Source: Rhodoferax sp. U11-2br (lineage in GTDB: Bacteria; Pseudomonadota; Gammaproteobacteria; Burkholderiales; Burkholderiaceae_C). Taken from it: a stretch of DNA of 64,000 nucleotides. This document shows positions 16,689-26,132 of this stretch, piece after piece. A model generated the notes under the pieces. It had not been told where the DNA came from. It ran no database searches and was given only the letters and a program-made list of their open reading frames with translations. The DNA lies in assembly GCF_018619435.1 (NCBI RefSeq), contig NZ_JAHFZF010000025.1, positions 1 through 64,000 on the forward strand. Direction: 5' to 3'. Position 1 is the first letter of the stretch, and each line of letters starts with the position of its first letter. A program made the position numbers and the translations under genes.

Positions 16689-17041
16689 TGTTGTACCGGT
16701 CTTCATTGACACCGCGCCCATGTGGCGCGGCAGAGCCCGCCGCACCCGAGGCGGCGGGTTTGTCGGCCCACATTCTGCCCACCTCGGCCACGATGATTGG
16801 GGTGTGTATGACAGTGCTGTCCATCGGGCGCGTGGGTGCGGGCGCCAGCTGGCACATGCTGATCGACAAGGCGCTGGCGGTGGATGCACTGATTTTCCTG
16901 GCCAGCGCCTTTTTGTCGTTTGCCGCCATGCGGGCCCAGGTGGGTGGGCGGCGTTATGAGCGCTGGGCTGACGTGGTGTTTCTGGCCGGTCTGGGTGTGT
17001 TGGTGGTGGTGGCGCTGAGCCTCGCCTTTACCATCCGCTGA
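16688..17041 (+). CDS. Small predicted membrane protein
   Basis: The 117-residue protein of unknown function starts in the stop of the protease gene (TGATG). After a polar, proline-rich N-terminus of about 30 residues it has three likely transmembrane helices: TMIGVCMTVLSIG, VDALIFLASAFLSFAA and VVFLAGLGVLVVVALSLAF. The second and third are separated by a basic loop (GGRRYERWAD). Coupling to the protease suggests an inner-membrane partner in envelope stress, but this is inference from position only. Confidence 0.72.
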   Translation: MLYRSSLTPRPCGAAEPAAPEAAGLSAHILPTSATMIGVCMTVLSIGRVGAGASWHMLIDKALAVDALIFLASAFLSFAAMRAQVGGRRYERWADVVFLAGLGVLVVVALSLAFTIR

Positions 17042-17054
17042 GTGTCTGTCGGTG

Positions 17055-17120
17055 CGCTACAGCCCACTTGGCACGCCACTTTTGTCCAATAATGGGTGCG
17101 TGGACAGAGGGGCTGTAGCG
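17055..17120. other. Nested inverted repeat (possible structured RNA leader)
   Basis: A perfect 11 bp inverted repeat CGCTACAGCCC (17055-17065) and GGGCTGTAGCG (17110-17120) encloses a second stem GTCCA/TGGAC (17084-17088 and 17100-17104). No T-run follows on the plus strand. It lies 85 bp before the P-type ATPase start. I could not match it to a known metal riboswitch. Confidence 0.5.
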
Positions 17121-17157
17121 ACCTGCTGTTGCCGGGATGACCGGGTGGGCATCTTGT

Positions 17158-17203
17158 ATTTTTGATAGCTACTAGGCCAATATTTATAAGGGCTAGGAGC
17201 CAA
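17158..17203. repeat. Palindromic interspersed repeat, copy 3 (supplies SD of P-type ATPase)
   Basis: Reverse orientation copy: TTTTTGATAGCTACTAGGCC, TTATAAGGGCTAGGAGCC, AAAAT. The AGGAG at 17195-17199 inside the repeat is the Shine-Dalgarno sequence of the P-type ATPase, 5 nt before its ATG. Confidence 0.8.
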
Positions 17204-17204
17204 A

Positions 17205-19832
17205 ATGACTGATAAACATACGCTAGGTGCGCCACCGCTGGATGACACGCTGGCAGCGTCCGGTCTGAGTGCCGCGCAGGCGGCAGAGCGTTTGCAGCAG
17301 GACGGCCCCAACAGCCTGCCGACCGACCAACCGCGTGGCCTGTGGGCCATTGTGCGTGAGACCCTCTCCGACCCGATGTTTGCCCTGTTGCTGGGTGCCG
17401 CTGTCTTGTACCTGGTGCTCGGTGACTTGCAGGAAGGGCTGATCCTGTTGGGTTTGGTGCTTGTGGTGCTGGCGCTGACCCTGTACCAGGAAGGCAAGAC
17501 CGAACACGCGCTGGCCAGCCTGCGTGATTTGACCAGCCCGCGTGCGCTGGTGCTGCGCGACGGTGAACCGCGCCGTGTTGCCGGGCGTGAGGTGGTGCAG
17601 GGCGACCTGCTGATCCTGGCCGAAGGTGACCGCATCGCCGCCGACGCCTTGCTGGTTCAGGGCGAGGAGGTACAGGTCGATGAGTCGCTGCTCACCGGTG
17701 AGCCTTTGCCGGTGGACAAGCAGGCGGCGGTGGACGCAGGTGTGTTGCCAGCAACACCGTCCTCGCAGCTGTTTTCTGGCAGCTTGTTGGTGCGTGGCCA
17801 TGGCCGGGCGCGGGTCACCGCCACTGGCGCACGCAGCGAGATTGGTCACATTGGCAGCGCCCTGGAGAGCCTCACAAGTGAGGCCTCACCACTTCGCTTG
17901 CAAACCGCGCAACTGGTCAAAACACTGGCGCTGATCGCGGTGGTGGCCAGCTTGTGCCTCGTGCTGGCCTATGGCTTGCTCAAGGGGGACTGGCTGGGTG
18001 CGCTGCTGGCGGGTATTGCGCTGGCCATGGCGCTGTTGCCGCAGGAGTTCAGCGTGGTGCTCACGGTGATCCCGGCGCTGGGCGCCTGGCGTTTGTCCAA
18101 ACACAAGGTGCTGACCCGACGTATTGCCGCGATCGAGACCCTCGGCGCCACCAGTGTGTTGTGTGTCGACAAAACTGGCACCCTGACCGAAAACCGCATG
18201 ACCGTGGCCCAGCTGTATGCCGAGGCGGCCACCGGACCTGCGGGGGGGGTGATCCAAGGGGAGAGCCTAGGCGTGGACTACGCCCGCACCACCGAGCTGC
18301 CGGAGGCCTTTCACACGCTGGTGGAGTACTCGATCCTGGCCAGCATGAGTGACCCGTTTGACCCGATGGAGAAGGCCTTTCACCGCCTGGGCCAGCATTT
18401 TTTAAAAGACACCGAACACCTGCACCGCGACTGGACCCTGATGCAGCACTACGGCCTGACGCCCGAGTTGCGCGCCATGTCGCACGTCTGGAAGGCGGTC
18501 GAAGGCCAGGCCAATGTGGTGGCCGCCAAGGGTGCGCCCGAGGCGATTGTGGACTTGTGCCACATGGACAGCGCCGCCCAGGCACGCGTGGCGGCCGCGG
18601 TGGAAGTGATGGCGGCGCAGGGCCTGCGGGTGCTGGGTGTGGCACGGTCCCGTTTTGAGGGCATGGACTGGCCAGCCATCGAGCATGACTTCGCTTTCGA
18701 ATTTGTCGGTCTGCTGGGCCTGGCTGACCCGTTGCGCCCGGAGATTCCCGAGGCGGTGGCGCAGGCGCGCGGTGCCGGCATCCGGGTCGTGATGATCACC
18801 GGTGACTACCCGGCCACCGCCCAGGCCATTGCGTTGGCAGCGGGCCTGCCGGCGCCTGCGGTGGCCGAGGCTACCCCAAACTGGTTGTTAACCGGGGATG
18901 TCTTGGCGCAACTGGATGATGCTGCTTTGCAGCAGCGCATGCGCAACGTCAGCGTTTGCGCTCGCATTGCTCCCACGCAAAAGCTGCGCATTGTGCAAGC
19001 GCTCAAGGCCAGCGGTGAAGTGGTGGCGATGACTGGCGACGGCGTCAACGACGCGCCCGCGCTGAAAGCCGCCCACGTGGGTGTGGCCATGGGCGAGCGC
19101 GGCACCGACGTTGCGCGTGAGGCGTCGTCGATTGTGCTGCTGGACGACAACTTTGCCGGGCTGGTGCAGGCGGTGCGTCTGGGGCGGCGCATTTTTGACA
19201 ACCTGCGCAAGTCCATGTGTTACATCCTGGCAGTGCATGTGCCGATTGCCGGCATGGCGCTGCTGCCGGTGCTGCTGGGCTGGCCCACGGTGTTGTTCCC
19301 TTTACACATTGCGTTTCTGGAGCTGGTGATTGACCCGGCCTGCTCGATGGTGTTTGAGAACGAACCGCCCGAGCCCGACCTGATGCAGCGCCCGCCTCGC
19401 GATGTGACGACACCCTTGTTTGGTGGTTTAACGCTGTTGTGGGCGCTGTTGCAGGGTCTGGGGGCGCTGGCTGTGGTGTTGCTGGCCACCTGGTGGGGCA
19501 TGGCCCATTTGGGGGAAGGTGCGGCGCGGGCCTTTGCTTTTGCCACTCTTGTGGCGGGTAACCTGGCGCTGATCCTGGTCAACCGCTCTCGCAGCGGCTC
19601 ATTGCTGACGCGTTTGCGGGTGCCGAACCGCAGCTTGTGGTGGGTGTGTGCGGCTGCACTGGCCCTGATGGCGCTGGCGCTGTACCTGCCCTGGCTGGCT
19701 GGCCTGTTCATGTTTGATGTGTTGCCGCTGCCCTGGCTGGCCGTCGCGCTGGGGCTGGGTGGCCTGCTGGTGGGGGTGTTTGAGGCGGTCAAAACTGCCG
19801 GTCGCTTCCGTGCAGCAGCCGGAGGAGGCTGA
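17205..19832 (+). CDS. Cation-translocating P-type ATPase
   Basis: The 875-residue P-type (P2-like) ATPase has an N-terminal cation-ATPase domain, the actuator motif LLTGEPLPV (TGE), phosphorylation site Asp322 in DKTGTLTENRM, nucleotide-binding KGAPEAI and hinge motif MTGDGVNDAPAL from residue 609. About ten membrane helices are likely. The helix 4 ion-site motif reads LPQEFS at 278-283, where calcium pumps have PEGLP and many relatives PEEFP. The Glu-to-Gln change makes the transported ion uncertain (Ca2+, Mg2+ or Mn2+ are candidates). The Shine-Dalgarno sequence lies inside a repeat copy. Confidence 0.9.
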   Translation: MTDKHTLGAPPLDDTLAASGLSAAQAAERLQQDGPNSLPTDQPRGLWAIVRETLSDPMFALLLGAAVLYLVLGDLQEGLILLGLVLVVLALTLYQEGKTEHALASLRDLTSPRALVLRDGEPRRVAGREVVQGDLLILAEGDRIAADALLVQGEEVQVDESLLTGEPLPVDKQAAVDAGVLPATPSSQLFSGSLLVRGHGRARVTATGARSEIGHIGSALESLTSEASPLRLQTAQLVKTLALIAVVASLCLVLAYGLLKGDWLGALLAGIALAMALLPQEFSVVLTVIPALGAWRLSKHKVLTRRIAAIETLGATSVLCVDKTGTLTENRMTVAQLYAEAATGPAGGVIQGESLGVDYARTTELPEAFHTLVEYSILASMSDPFDPMEKAFHRLGQHFLKDTEHLHRDWTLMQHYGLTPELRAMSHVWKAVEGQANVVAAKGAPEAIVDLCHMDSAAQARVAAAVEVMAAQGLRVLGVARSRFEGMDWPAIEHDFAFEFVGLLGLADPLRPEIPEAVAQARGAGIRVVMITGDYPATAQAIALAAGLPAPAVAEATPNWLLTGDVLAQLDDAALQQRMRNVSVCARIAPTQKLRIVQALKASGEVVAMTGDGVNDAPALKAAHVGVAMGERGTDVAREASSIVLLDDNFAGLVQAVRLGRRIFDNLRKSMCYILAVHVPIAGMALLPVLLGWPTVLFPLHIAFLELVIDPACSMVFENEPPEPDLMQRPPRDVTTPLFGGLTLLWALLQGLGALAVVLLATWWGMAHLGEGAARAFAFATLVAGNLALILVNRSRSGSLLTRLRVPNRSLWWVCAAALALMALALYLPWLAGLFMFDVLPLPWLAVALGLGGLLVGVFEAVKTAGRFRAAAGGG

Positions 19833-19843
19833 GGCCCTGGCTG

Positions 19844-21055
19844 CTAAACCCCGTGCAACTCGCGCAGGCGCTGTACCTTGTCCAGGTTGACCTTGACCTG
19901 CACCGTGTGGGCGGCCACCGGTGCTTTCACGGCTTGCCCAGCTTGGCTGGTATTGCGGTAAGCATAGGCGCTGACCGGCATGCCCGCCGCATTGATGATG
20001 CTGGCCACATGCGGGCTGTTGGCCTTGCTGCCACGGGCGATCACCACCGCCGTCTCGCCGGTAGCCAGCTGCACATAACTGCCGGGTGGGTAAAAGCCCA
20101 GCGCCGCCGCCATGGCGTGGCGCAGCAAAGTGGTGTCGGGTGAGCTGTTTTTGACCAAAATTTTGGTGGCGTCCAGAGGCAACATGGCTTGGCGCACCCG
20201 GCGCGGCGCCATTTTGGCGGTCAGCGTGTCGGCCAGATGCAGCAGGCGCACCAGCATCAGCGCGTTGGTGTCATCCGTCAGCAGGTCCGGCGTGTGGTGC
20301 CAGCGCACCAGGTTCAGCAGGCTGCTGTCCTTGACACCCAGCGCGCTCAACATGCTCACACTCAGGCCCGCGTGCTGGTTGATGTCTTGCCGTTGTGCCG
20401 GGGTCGGGCTGGTTTTCTGATGCGTCAGCGTGTCCTGCAGGCGCGCCATGCCGATGTTCATCACCAGCGCAGCGCGCAGCAGCGTGAAACGTGCCGCCAG
20501 CGGCAGCGCCAGCTTGTCGGCGGTGAGCACCGCCACCACACCGGTCAGCAGCGCATGGCTGGCGCAGTAACCCAGCTGCAGCTCGGGCAGCGCCTGGAAC
20601 AGCACAAACAGGCCCTCGTCGGGGTCCTGGGTCAGCAAGGCCAGCGCCCGGTCTTCCAGCGCCTGTAGCCGGGGCAGCGGGCAAACCGCCAGCTCACCCT
20701 GGTAAAGAAGGCCGCGCAACACGTCCTGCACATCCATCCAGCCGCCGTTGAGCTCGTGGCCGGACAAAAAATCTTCTTCCTCAATCACCCAGGGTAGCGG
20801 CAGTTGGGCAATCAGTAACATGTCGGCGCCCTCGTTGTAGAAGGCCCGCATCTGGCGCTCCAGGCTCTTTTGCCAGGCCTGAGCGTCGGTTTCGGTCATG
20901 CAGGCCTGGTGGCTGCGCAGCATCTCGCGGTGCGCCTCGGACTGCAAGACCTGCTGGCGGCGCAGCAACAGCCGCCCGCTCGGGCTCCAGATGTCCACCG
21001 GCAGCGGTTTGCCCAGCTGCACCCGCTCCAGCGGCACTGGCCGATAGCTGGACAT
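19844..21055 (-). CDS. Degenerate HD-GYP-like domain protein
   Basis: The 403-residue protein has an N-terminal region with PVDIWSPSGRLLLRRQQ, similar to N-terminal extensions of some HD-GYP proteins, then an HD-like helical domain. In the metal-binding position the usual HD pair is replaced by Met-Asn (AALVMNIGM), and the GYP loop is not recognisable, although WHHTPD and LLHLADTLTAK keep the later pattern. Hydrolysis of cyclic di-GMP is therefore unlikely; a binding or scaffold role is possible. Its ATG overlaps the alr stop (TGATG), so it is coupled to alanine racemase. It converges with the P-type ATPase. Confidence 0.65.
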   Translation of the reverse strand: MSSYRPVPLERVQLGKPLPVDIWSPSGRLLLRRQQVLQSEAHREMLRSHQACMTETDAQAWQKSLERQMRAFYNEGADMLLIAQLPLPWVIEEEDFLSGHELNGGWMDVQDVLRGLLYQGELAVCPLPRLQALEDRALALLTQDPDEGLFVLFQALPELQLGYCASHALLTGVVAVLTADKLALPLAARFTLLRAALVMNIGMARLQDTLTHQKTSPTPAQRQDINQHAGLSVSMLSALGVKDSSLLNLVRWHHTPDLLTDDTNALMLVRLLHLADTLTAKMAPRRVRQAMLPLDATKILVKNSSPDTTLLRHAMAAALGFYPPGSYVQLATGETAVVIARGSKANSPHVASIINAAGMPVSAYAYRNTSQAGQAVKAPVAAHTVQVKVNLDKVQRLRELHGV

Positions 21056-22197
21056 CAGTCCTGGACCTGGACTTGCACCGGCACCCGTGGCGCCAGTGCA
21101 CACATCAGCTCGTAGCCCAGGGTGCCCGCGTGTTGGGCCACCTCGTCAATGCTGAGCACCGCCCCGTTGCTGGCGCGGCCCCACAGCGTGACCTCGGTGC
21201 CAAACCCAACCGCCTGGCCTGCCGCCACCAGCGGCGTGAGGTCCACCGCGAGCATGTCCATGCTGACGCGCCCGAGTGTGCGGGTGCGCACACCGGCCAC
21301 CAGCACCGGTGTGCCGGTCGGGCAGATGCGCGGGTAACCGTCGGCATAACCGCAGGCCACTACGCCCACAACGATTGGGCGTTCTGCCACAAACTTGGAG
21401 CCATATCCGACGCTATCCCCCGTATCTATTGACTGAGTAGCTATGATCTTTGAGGACAGCGTCATGGTCGGCAACAAATCCCAGTCGGTGATGTTGTGCT
21501 CAGGAAAGTCGGGTGCGCTGCCGTACAGCACGATGCCGGGCCGGATCCAGTCCGAGGCCAGGGCCTCGTCGTTGCCTGGGGTGGTTTCGTCGTCGGGGCG
21601 GGTGTGGCGCAGGGTGGCCGCGCTGTTGCTCACCGAGCGTTCGCCCGGCAAATCACGCGTGACCTGGTTGAACACCCGGATCTGATGTGCGATGCCACGC
21701 GGGCCATCGGCGTCGCTGAAGTGGGTCATGAACGAGATCTCGTCCACCTGCGTCAGGGCGTTCAGGCGGCTCCAGGCCGAACGAAAACGCTCGGGCGTGA
21801 AGCCCAGGCGGTTCATGCCCGAGTTCATTTTGAGGAACACCCGGTGTGGCACATTGGTCTTGTGCGCCGCCAGCATGTCGATCTGTTCGTCGCAATGCAC
21901 CGCATGCCACAGGTCCAGGCGTGAACACAGCTCCAGGTCACGCGCTTCGAACACACCTTCGAGCAGCAGGATCGGGCCGCGCCAGCCCAGGGCACGCACA
22001 CGCTGGGCCTCCTCCAGGTCGAGCAGGGCAAAACCGTCGGCACTGCGCAGGCCCTCATAAGCGCGTTCGATGCCATGGCCGTAGGCGTTGGCTTTGACCA
22101 CCGCCCAGGCTTTGGCGTCGGGCGCGGCGCGGCGGGCACGCGCCAGGTTGTGCTGCAGTGCAGCAGGATGGATGGTGGCGAGGATGGGGCGTGGCAT
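21055..22197 (-). CDS. alr: Alanine racemase
   Basis: The 380-residue PLP enzyme makes D-alanine for peptidoglycan. The PLP lysine is Lys35 in [12 protein letters not shown]; other markers are [29 protein letters not shown] and RVSMDM. The start [14 protein letters not shown] at 22195-22197 is preferred over the much longer open frame, which overlaps the divergent lplT region. The Shine-Dalgarno sequence is weak. The stop overlaps the start of the HD-like gene. Confidence 0.95.
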   Translation of the reverse strand: MPRPILATIHPAALQHNLARARRAAPDAKAWAVVKANAYGHGIERAYEGLRSADGFALLDLEEAQRVRALGWRGPILLLEGVFEARDLELCSRLDLWHAVHCDEQIDMLAAHKTNVPHRVFLKMNSGMNRLGFTPERFRSAWSRLNALTQVDEISFMTHFSDADGPRGIAHQIRVFNQVTRDLPGERSVSNSAATLRHTRPDDETTPGNDEALASDWIRPGIVLYGSAPDFPEHNITDWDLLPTMTLSSKIIATQSIDTGDSVGYGSKFVAERPIVVGVVACGYADGYPRICPTGTPVLVAGVRTRTLGRVSMDMLAVDLTPLVAAGQAVGFGTEVTLWGRASNGAVLSIDEVAQHAGTLGYELMCALAPRVPVQVQVQD

Positions 22198-22326
22198 GGC
22201 AGAGGGGGCTTGGGGACAATAGCGACAGGCCAGATTTTGACACCGCTCTACCGTGCTATAACTCCGGCCTGTTCGGAGACAACTTACCTCGATTGGAGCC
22301 TGCAAGCCAGGCATGTCTTTTCCCTG

Positions 22327-23610
22327 ATGAAACGCGGTTTTTACACCATCATGGCGGCGCAGTTTTTTAGCTCGCTGGCCGACAACGCCTTGTTTGTGGC
22401 TGCCGTGCAATTGCTGCGCTCCAGCCACTCTCCCCAATGGCAGCAAGCGGCTTTGGTGCCGATGTTTGCGCTGTTTTATGTGGTGCTCGCGCCGTTTGTG
22501 GGCGCTCTGGCCGACTCCATGCCCAAGGGCCGGGTCATGCTGATCAGCAACTTCATCAAGGTTGCGGGCTGCCTGTTCATGCTGTTTGGCACCCACCCGC
22601 TGATGGCTTATGCGGTGGTCGGTCTGGGTGCTGCGGCGTATTCACCCGCCAAATACGGCATCCTGACCGAGCTGCTGCCGGCCTCCCAACTGGTCAAGGC
22701 CAATGGCTGGATCGAGGGCCTGACCATCGGCTCGATCATCCTGGGGGTGTTGCTGGGTGGCCAACTGGTGGCGCCCCTGATTGCCGACAAGATTCTGGCG
22801 ATCAAGTTTCCCATTGCTTACCTGGGCATCAACACCCGGGCCGAGGCGGCTATTGCGGTGCTGATTTTTGTCTACCTGCTGGCGGCCTGGTTCAACACCC
22901 GCATCCCGCAGACCGGGGTGCTGATGCGCCCGCTGCCCAAAAAAATGAGCTCGCTGCTGCCCGATTTCTGGTCGTGTAATGCCCGTCTGTGGCGCGACAA
23001 GCTGGGCCAGATCTCGCTGGCCGCCACCACCCTGATCTGGGGTGTGGCGGGCAATCTGCGGTTTATTGTGCTGGCCTGGGCGGCTGCCGCGCTGGGCTAC
23101 GGTGTGACCCAGGCCTCGGCCCTGCAAGGGGTGGTGGCGATTGGCATGGCGGTGGGCGCGGTGGTGGCCTCGATGCGCATGCGGCTTGAAGACGGCCCGC
23201 GTGTGATCACGCTGGGCATTGGCATGGGGCTGCTGATCATCATGTTGATCTTCATCACCAATGTCTGGGTGGCTGCGCCGTTTTTGATTCTGCTGGGCGC
23301 GCTGGGTGGCTTTTTGGTGGTGCCGATGAACGCGCTGCTGCAGCACCGGGGCCACAACCTGATGGGTGCGGGTCGCTCGATTGCGGTGCAAAACTTCAAC
23401 GAACAGGCCTGTATTCTGGTGCTGGGTGCACTCTACAGCCTGTCCACCGGGCTGGGGCTGCCGACCTTTGGCGCGATCACTTTGTTTGGCCTGGTGATTG
23501 CCGGTTTCATGTGGCTGATCAAACGCTGGCATGCCCGCAACTGCCGCGACCATGCGACTGAGGTGGAGCGGCTTCTCGCGATAGCCAGAAACGACAAAGC
23601 CCACGGGTGA
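22327..23610 (+). CDS. lplT: Lysophospholipid transporter LplT
   Basis: The 427-residue MFS flippase of the LplT type moves lysophospholipids across the inner membrane for re-acylation. The N-terminus [26 protein letters not shown] is characteristic. Other markers are [32 protein letters not shown] and [29 protein letters not shown]. An upstream in-frame start would add 84 non-family residues and run over the alr 5' end. No fused or adjacent acyltransferase (aas) gene is present here. The glutathione peroxidase gene follows at 38 bp. Confidence 0.93.
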   Translation: MKRGFYTIMAAQFFSSLADNALFVAAVQLLRSSHSPQWQQAALVPMFALFYVVLAPFVGALADSMPKGRVMLISNFIKVAGCLFMLFGTHPLMAYAVVGLGAAAYSPAKYGILTELLPASQLVKANGWIEGLTIGSIILGVLLGGQLVAPLIADKILAIKFPIAYLGINTRAEAAIAVLIFVYLLAAWFNTRIPQTGVLMRPLPKKMSSLLPDFWSCNARLWRDKLGQISLAATTLIWGVAGNLRFIVLAWAAAALGYGVTQASALQGVVAIGMAVGAVVASMRMRLEDGPRVITLGIGMGLLIIMLIFITNVWVAAPFLILLGALGGFLVVPMNALLQHRGHNLMGAGRSIAVQNFNEQACILVLGALYSLSTGLGLPTFGAITLFGLVIAGFMWLIKRWHARNCRDHATEVERLLAIARNDKAHG

Positions 23611-23648
23611 TGTCACGGCGTGTTTTCACGCACATTCGAAAGGCTCCC

Positions 23649-24134
23649 ATGACCACTGTGTATGACTTCGAGGCGCTGTCGATTGACGGCAAACCGGTGC
23701 CCCTGAACCAGTTCAAGGGCCATGCGATGCTGATCGTCAACACCGCCAGCGCCTGTGGTTTCACGCCGCAGTTTGCCGGGCTGGAGAAGCTGCATGCCAC
23801 CTATGGCGCCAAAGGGCTGGTGGTTTTGGGGTTCCCGTGCAACCAGTTTGGTGCGCAGGACTCAGGCAGCAATGGTGAGATCGCCCAGTTCTGCCAGCGC
23901 AACTACGGTGTGAGTTTTGCCATGATGGCCAAGATCGACGTCAATGGCAGCGGCGCCCACCCGCTGTACCAGTGGCTCAGCGGCCAGGCCCCGGGCCTGC
24001 TGGGCACCAAGGCCATCAAGTGGAACTTCACCAAGTTTCTGGTCGGCAAGGACGGTGCGGTGCGCAAACGTTACGCACCGACCGACACCCCGGCCAGCCT
24101 GGCCAAGGACATTGAGGCCGCGTTAGCAGCCTGA
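23649..24134 (+). CDS. gpx: Glutathione peroxidase family protein
   Basis: The 161-residue thioredoxin-fold peroxidase has the redox-active Cys36 in NTASACGFTPQ (cysteine, not selenocysteine), Gln in GFPCNQFG and Trp in IKWNFTKFLV, completing the catalytic set. It reduces hydroperoxides with glutathione or thioredoxin. The ATG at 23649 (MTTVYDF) fits the family length. It is close behind lplT and converges with the DAHP synthase gene 11 bp away. Confidence 0.94.
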   Translation: MTTVYDFEALSIDGKPVPLNQFKGHAMLIVNTASACGFTPQFAGLEKLHATYGAKGLVVLGFPCNQFGAQDSGSNGEIAQFCQRNYGVSFAMMAKIDVNGSGAHPLYQWLSGQAPGLLGTKAIKWNFTKFLVGKDGAVRKRYAPTDTPASLAKDIEAALAA

Positions 24135-24145
24135 TTCAGTGCCCC

Positions 24146-25204
24146 TCAGGACGCCCGGCTTGCCAGCCGCAAAGCGGCGTCACGCAGGGCGTCTTCGGTG
24201 GCAGTCCAGCCCAGGCAGGCGTCGGTGATCGACACACCGTAACGCAGGTCTTCGGGCTTGCCCAGCTTCTGGTTGCCCTCCTGAATGTTGGACTCCAACA
24301 TCACCCCCTTGATGGCGCGGTTGCCCTCCACCAGCTGGCCCACCACGTCCTTGAGCACCAGGCTTTGTAGGTTGTGGTTTTTGCGCGAGTTGGCGTGGCT
24401 GCAGTCGACCACGATGTTGACCGGCAGCTTGGCCGCCGCCAGTTCGTCGGCCGCCTCTGCCACCGACACCGAGTCGTAGTTGGGCACGCTGCCACCGCGC
24501 AGGATCAAATGGCCAAACGCATTGCCACGGGTGTGGGTCAGTGCCACTTGGCCAAATTCGTTGATGCCCAGAAACGCGTGCGGCTGGGCGGCGGACAACA
24601 TCGCGTTCACCGCCACGTCCAGGCTGCCGTCGGTGCCGTTTTTGAAGCCGACCGGGCTCGACAGGCCGCTGGCGAGTTCGCGGTGGGTCTGGCTCTCGGT
24701 GGTGCGGGCACCAATCGCGCTCCAGGCAATCAGGTCACCCAGGTACTGCGGGGTGATCGGGTCCAGCGCCTCGGTGCCGCAGGGCAGGCCCATGTCGTTG
24801 AGGTCCACCAGCAGCTTGCGGGCGATCTGCAGGCCGTCTTCGATGCGGAAGGAATCGTCCATGTGTGGGTCGTTGATCAGGCCCTTCCAGCCCACGGTGG
24901 TGCGTGGTTTCTCAAAATACACCCGCATCACCACAAACAGCTGGTCTTGCACCTCGGCCGCCAGCGCCTTGAGGCGCTGTGCGTAGTCCATGGCGGCGGG
25001 GATGTCGTGAATCGAGCACGGCCCCACCACCACCAGCAGGCGCGGGTCGCTGCCCTGCAGGATGTTGGCCACCGTCTGGCGCGCCTGGCTGACGGTGCGC
25101 ATGGCACGGTCACTGGCGGGCACCGCGTCGTGCAGCGCGGTGGGTGACAGCAGGGTTTGCTGCGACAACACGTTCAGGTTTTCAAAGGCGTTCGGGAAGG
25201 TCAT
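24146..25204 (-). CDS. aroG: 3-deoxy-7-phosphoheptulonate synthase (DAHP synthase, class I)
   Basis: The 352-residue class I aldolase condenses phosphoenolpyruvate and erythrose 4-phosphate in the first step of aromatic amino acid synthesis. Markers are VVGPCSIHDIPAAMDYA, VMRVYFEKPRTTVGWKGLINDP, GARTTESQTHRELASGLS, VGFKNGTDG and IVVDCSHANSRKN. The length equals the feedback-regulated AroF/AroG/AroH enzymes, and which isoform it is cannot be settled by eye. A repeat copy lies directly upstream. Confidence 0.93.
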   Translation of the reverse strand: MTFPNAFENLNVLSQQTLLSPTALHDAVPASDRAMRTVSQARQTVANILQGSDPRLLVVVGPCSIHDIPAAMDYAQRLKALAAEVQDQLFVVMRVYFEKPRTTVGWKGLINDPHMDDSFRIEDGLQIARKLLVDLNDMGLPCGTEALDPITPQYLGDLIAWSAIGARTTESQTHRELASGLSSPVGFKNGTDGSLDVAVNAMLSAAQPHAFLGINEFGQVALTHTRGNAFGHLILRGGSVPNYDSVSVAEAADELAAAKLPVNIVVDCSHANSRKNHNLQSLVLKDVVGQLVEGNRAIKGVMLESNIQEGNQKLGKPEDLRYGVSITDACLGWTATEDALRDAALRLASRAS

Positions 25205-25216
25205 GATGGTGTGATG

Positions 25217-25271
25217 AAAAATGTGGCTCTGGCCCTGATTCTACGTGGGCTGGTAGCTATGCTAAGCATAG
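25217..25271. repeat. Palindromic interspersed repeat, copy 4
   Basis: Pieces: AAAATGTGGCTCTGGCCCTG, TACGTGGGCTGGTAGCTATG, CTAAGCATAG. The arms CTGGCCC and GGGCTGG are degenerate but the AAAAT...GGGCTGGTAGCTAT order is intact. It lies 13 bp before the aroG start. Confidence 0.6.
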
Positions 25272-25402
25272 TGCTCTGGCGGCCATGGTGCAAAGATGCT
25301 GGGGGAACAGTATCAGTCAGGCTACTTTTCTTTACAAGACTTTGCAGAACTCAACTGCCAGCCGGTGATCCAATCAGGGCTCTCTTTGAGAAAGGTCTCA
25401 TC

Positions 25403-26053
25403 ATGAAACAACAGATTCTTGTGGCCGCCCTGGCGCTTGTCTGCGGCACCACTTTTGCCCAGGAAGTCGGGCGTGTGGTCTCCAGCACACCGGTCATCCA
25501 GCAGGTGGCGGTGCCACGCCAGGTGTGCAGCACCGAACAGGTGGCGGTGGCCCAGCCCAAGTCGGGTGCGGGTGCGGTCATGGGCGCCATCGCTGGTGGC
25601 GCCATGGGCAATGCCATTGGCCACGGTAGCGGCCAGGCGGCGGCCACCATGCTTGGCCTCTTTGGCGGCGCGGTGCTGGGCGACCGGATTGAAGGCCAGG
25701 GCGACACCCAGCTGCAAAACGTGCAGCGTTGCAGCAGCCAGACCTTCTACGAGAACCGCACCGTGGCCTACAACGTGGTCTACGAGTACGCCGGCAAACA
25801 ATACAGCGTGCAAATGCCCCAAGACCCCGGGCCGACACTGCAGCTGCAGGTCACGCCAGTGGGTGCTGCGCCAGCCGCTGCCGCCCCCACGGCACAGCTG
25901 TCTTACGACCAGGTGCAGCCCACCACCGTGATCGTGACACAACCGGTCTACCCGGTGTATGCGCCCCGGCCCTATTACCCACCGGTGTCCTTGAACCTGG
26001 GCTGGGGTTACTGGGGGGGCAACTACGGCCATGGCCACGGGCATTGGCGTTAA
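25403..26053 (+). CDS. Glycine-zipper 2TM domain outer-membrane-type protein
   Basis: The 216-residue exported protein has a short signal peptide (MKQQILVAALALVCGTTFAQ), a glycine-zipper domain (GAGAVMGAIAGGAMGNAIG ... LFGGAVLGDRIEG), then a beta-rich part with QRCSSQTFYENR and VVYEYAGKQYSVQMPQDPG. The tail is proline/tyrosine-rich and ends with a Gly/His run (GNYGHGHGHW). It resembles the SlyB/17 kDa antigen group but lacks an evident lipobox. The His-rich end could bind metal. It is a second, diverged relative of the protein at 10281-10895. Confidence 0.8.
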   Translation: MKQQILVAALALVCGTTFAQEVGRVVSSTPVIQQVAVPRQVCSTEQVAVAQPKSGAGAVMGAIAGGAMGNAIGHGSGQAAATMLGLFGGAVLGDRIEGQGDTQLQNVQRCSSQTFYENRTVAYNVVYEYAGKQYSVQMPQDPGPTLQLQVTPVGAAPAAAAPTAQLSYDQVQPTTVIVTQPVYPVYAPRPYYPPVSLNLGWGYWGGNYGHGHGHWR

Positions 26054-26132
26054 CACACCAATTGGCCAGCAGCTGGCTGCATCCGGCCTGGGCTAAAGGG
26101 TTTGGGCATGAGCCAAAGTCTTTGACACATGA

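Noticed and set aside
17069..17085. TGGCAC followed by TTTTG, a sigma-54 look-alike before the P-type ATPase
   Set aside because: The essential GC at -12 is absent.
17042..17204. Mn2+-sensing (yybP-ykoY) riboswitch before the cation ATPase
   Set aside because: The conserved loop sequences of that class were not found; only a nested inverted repeat is present.
21411..21460. Possible repeat copy inside alr (ATAGCTACT and ATAGATAC words)
   Set aside because: The alr protein length is normal here and the AGCCCTT/AAGGGCT arms are missing, so chance similarity is more likely.
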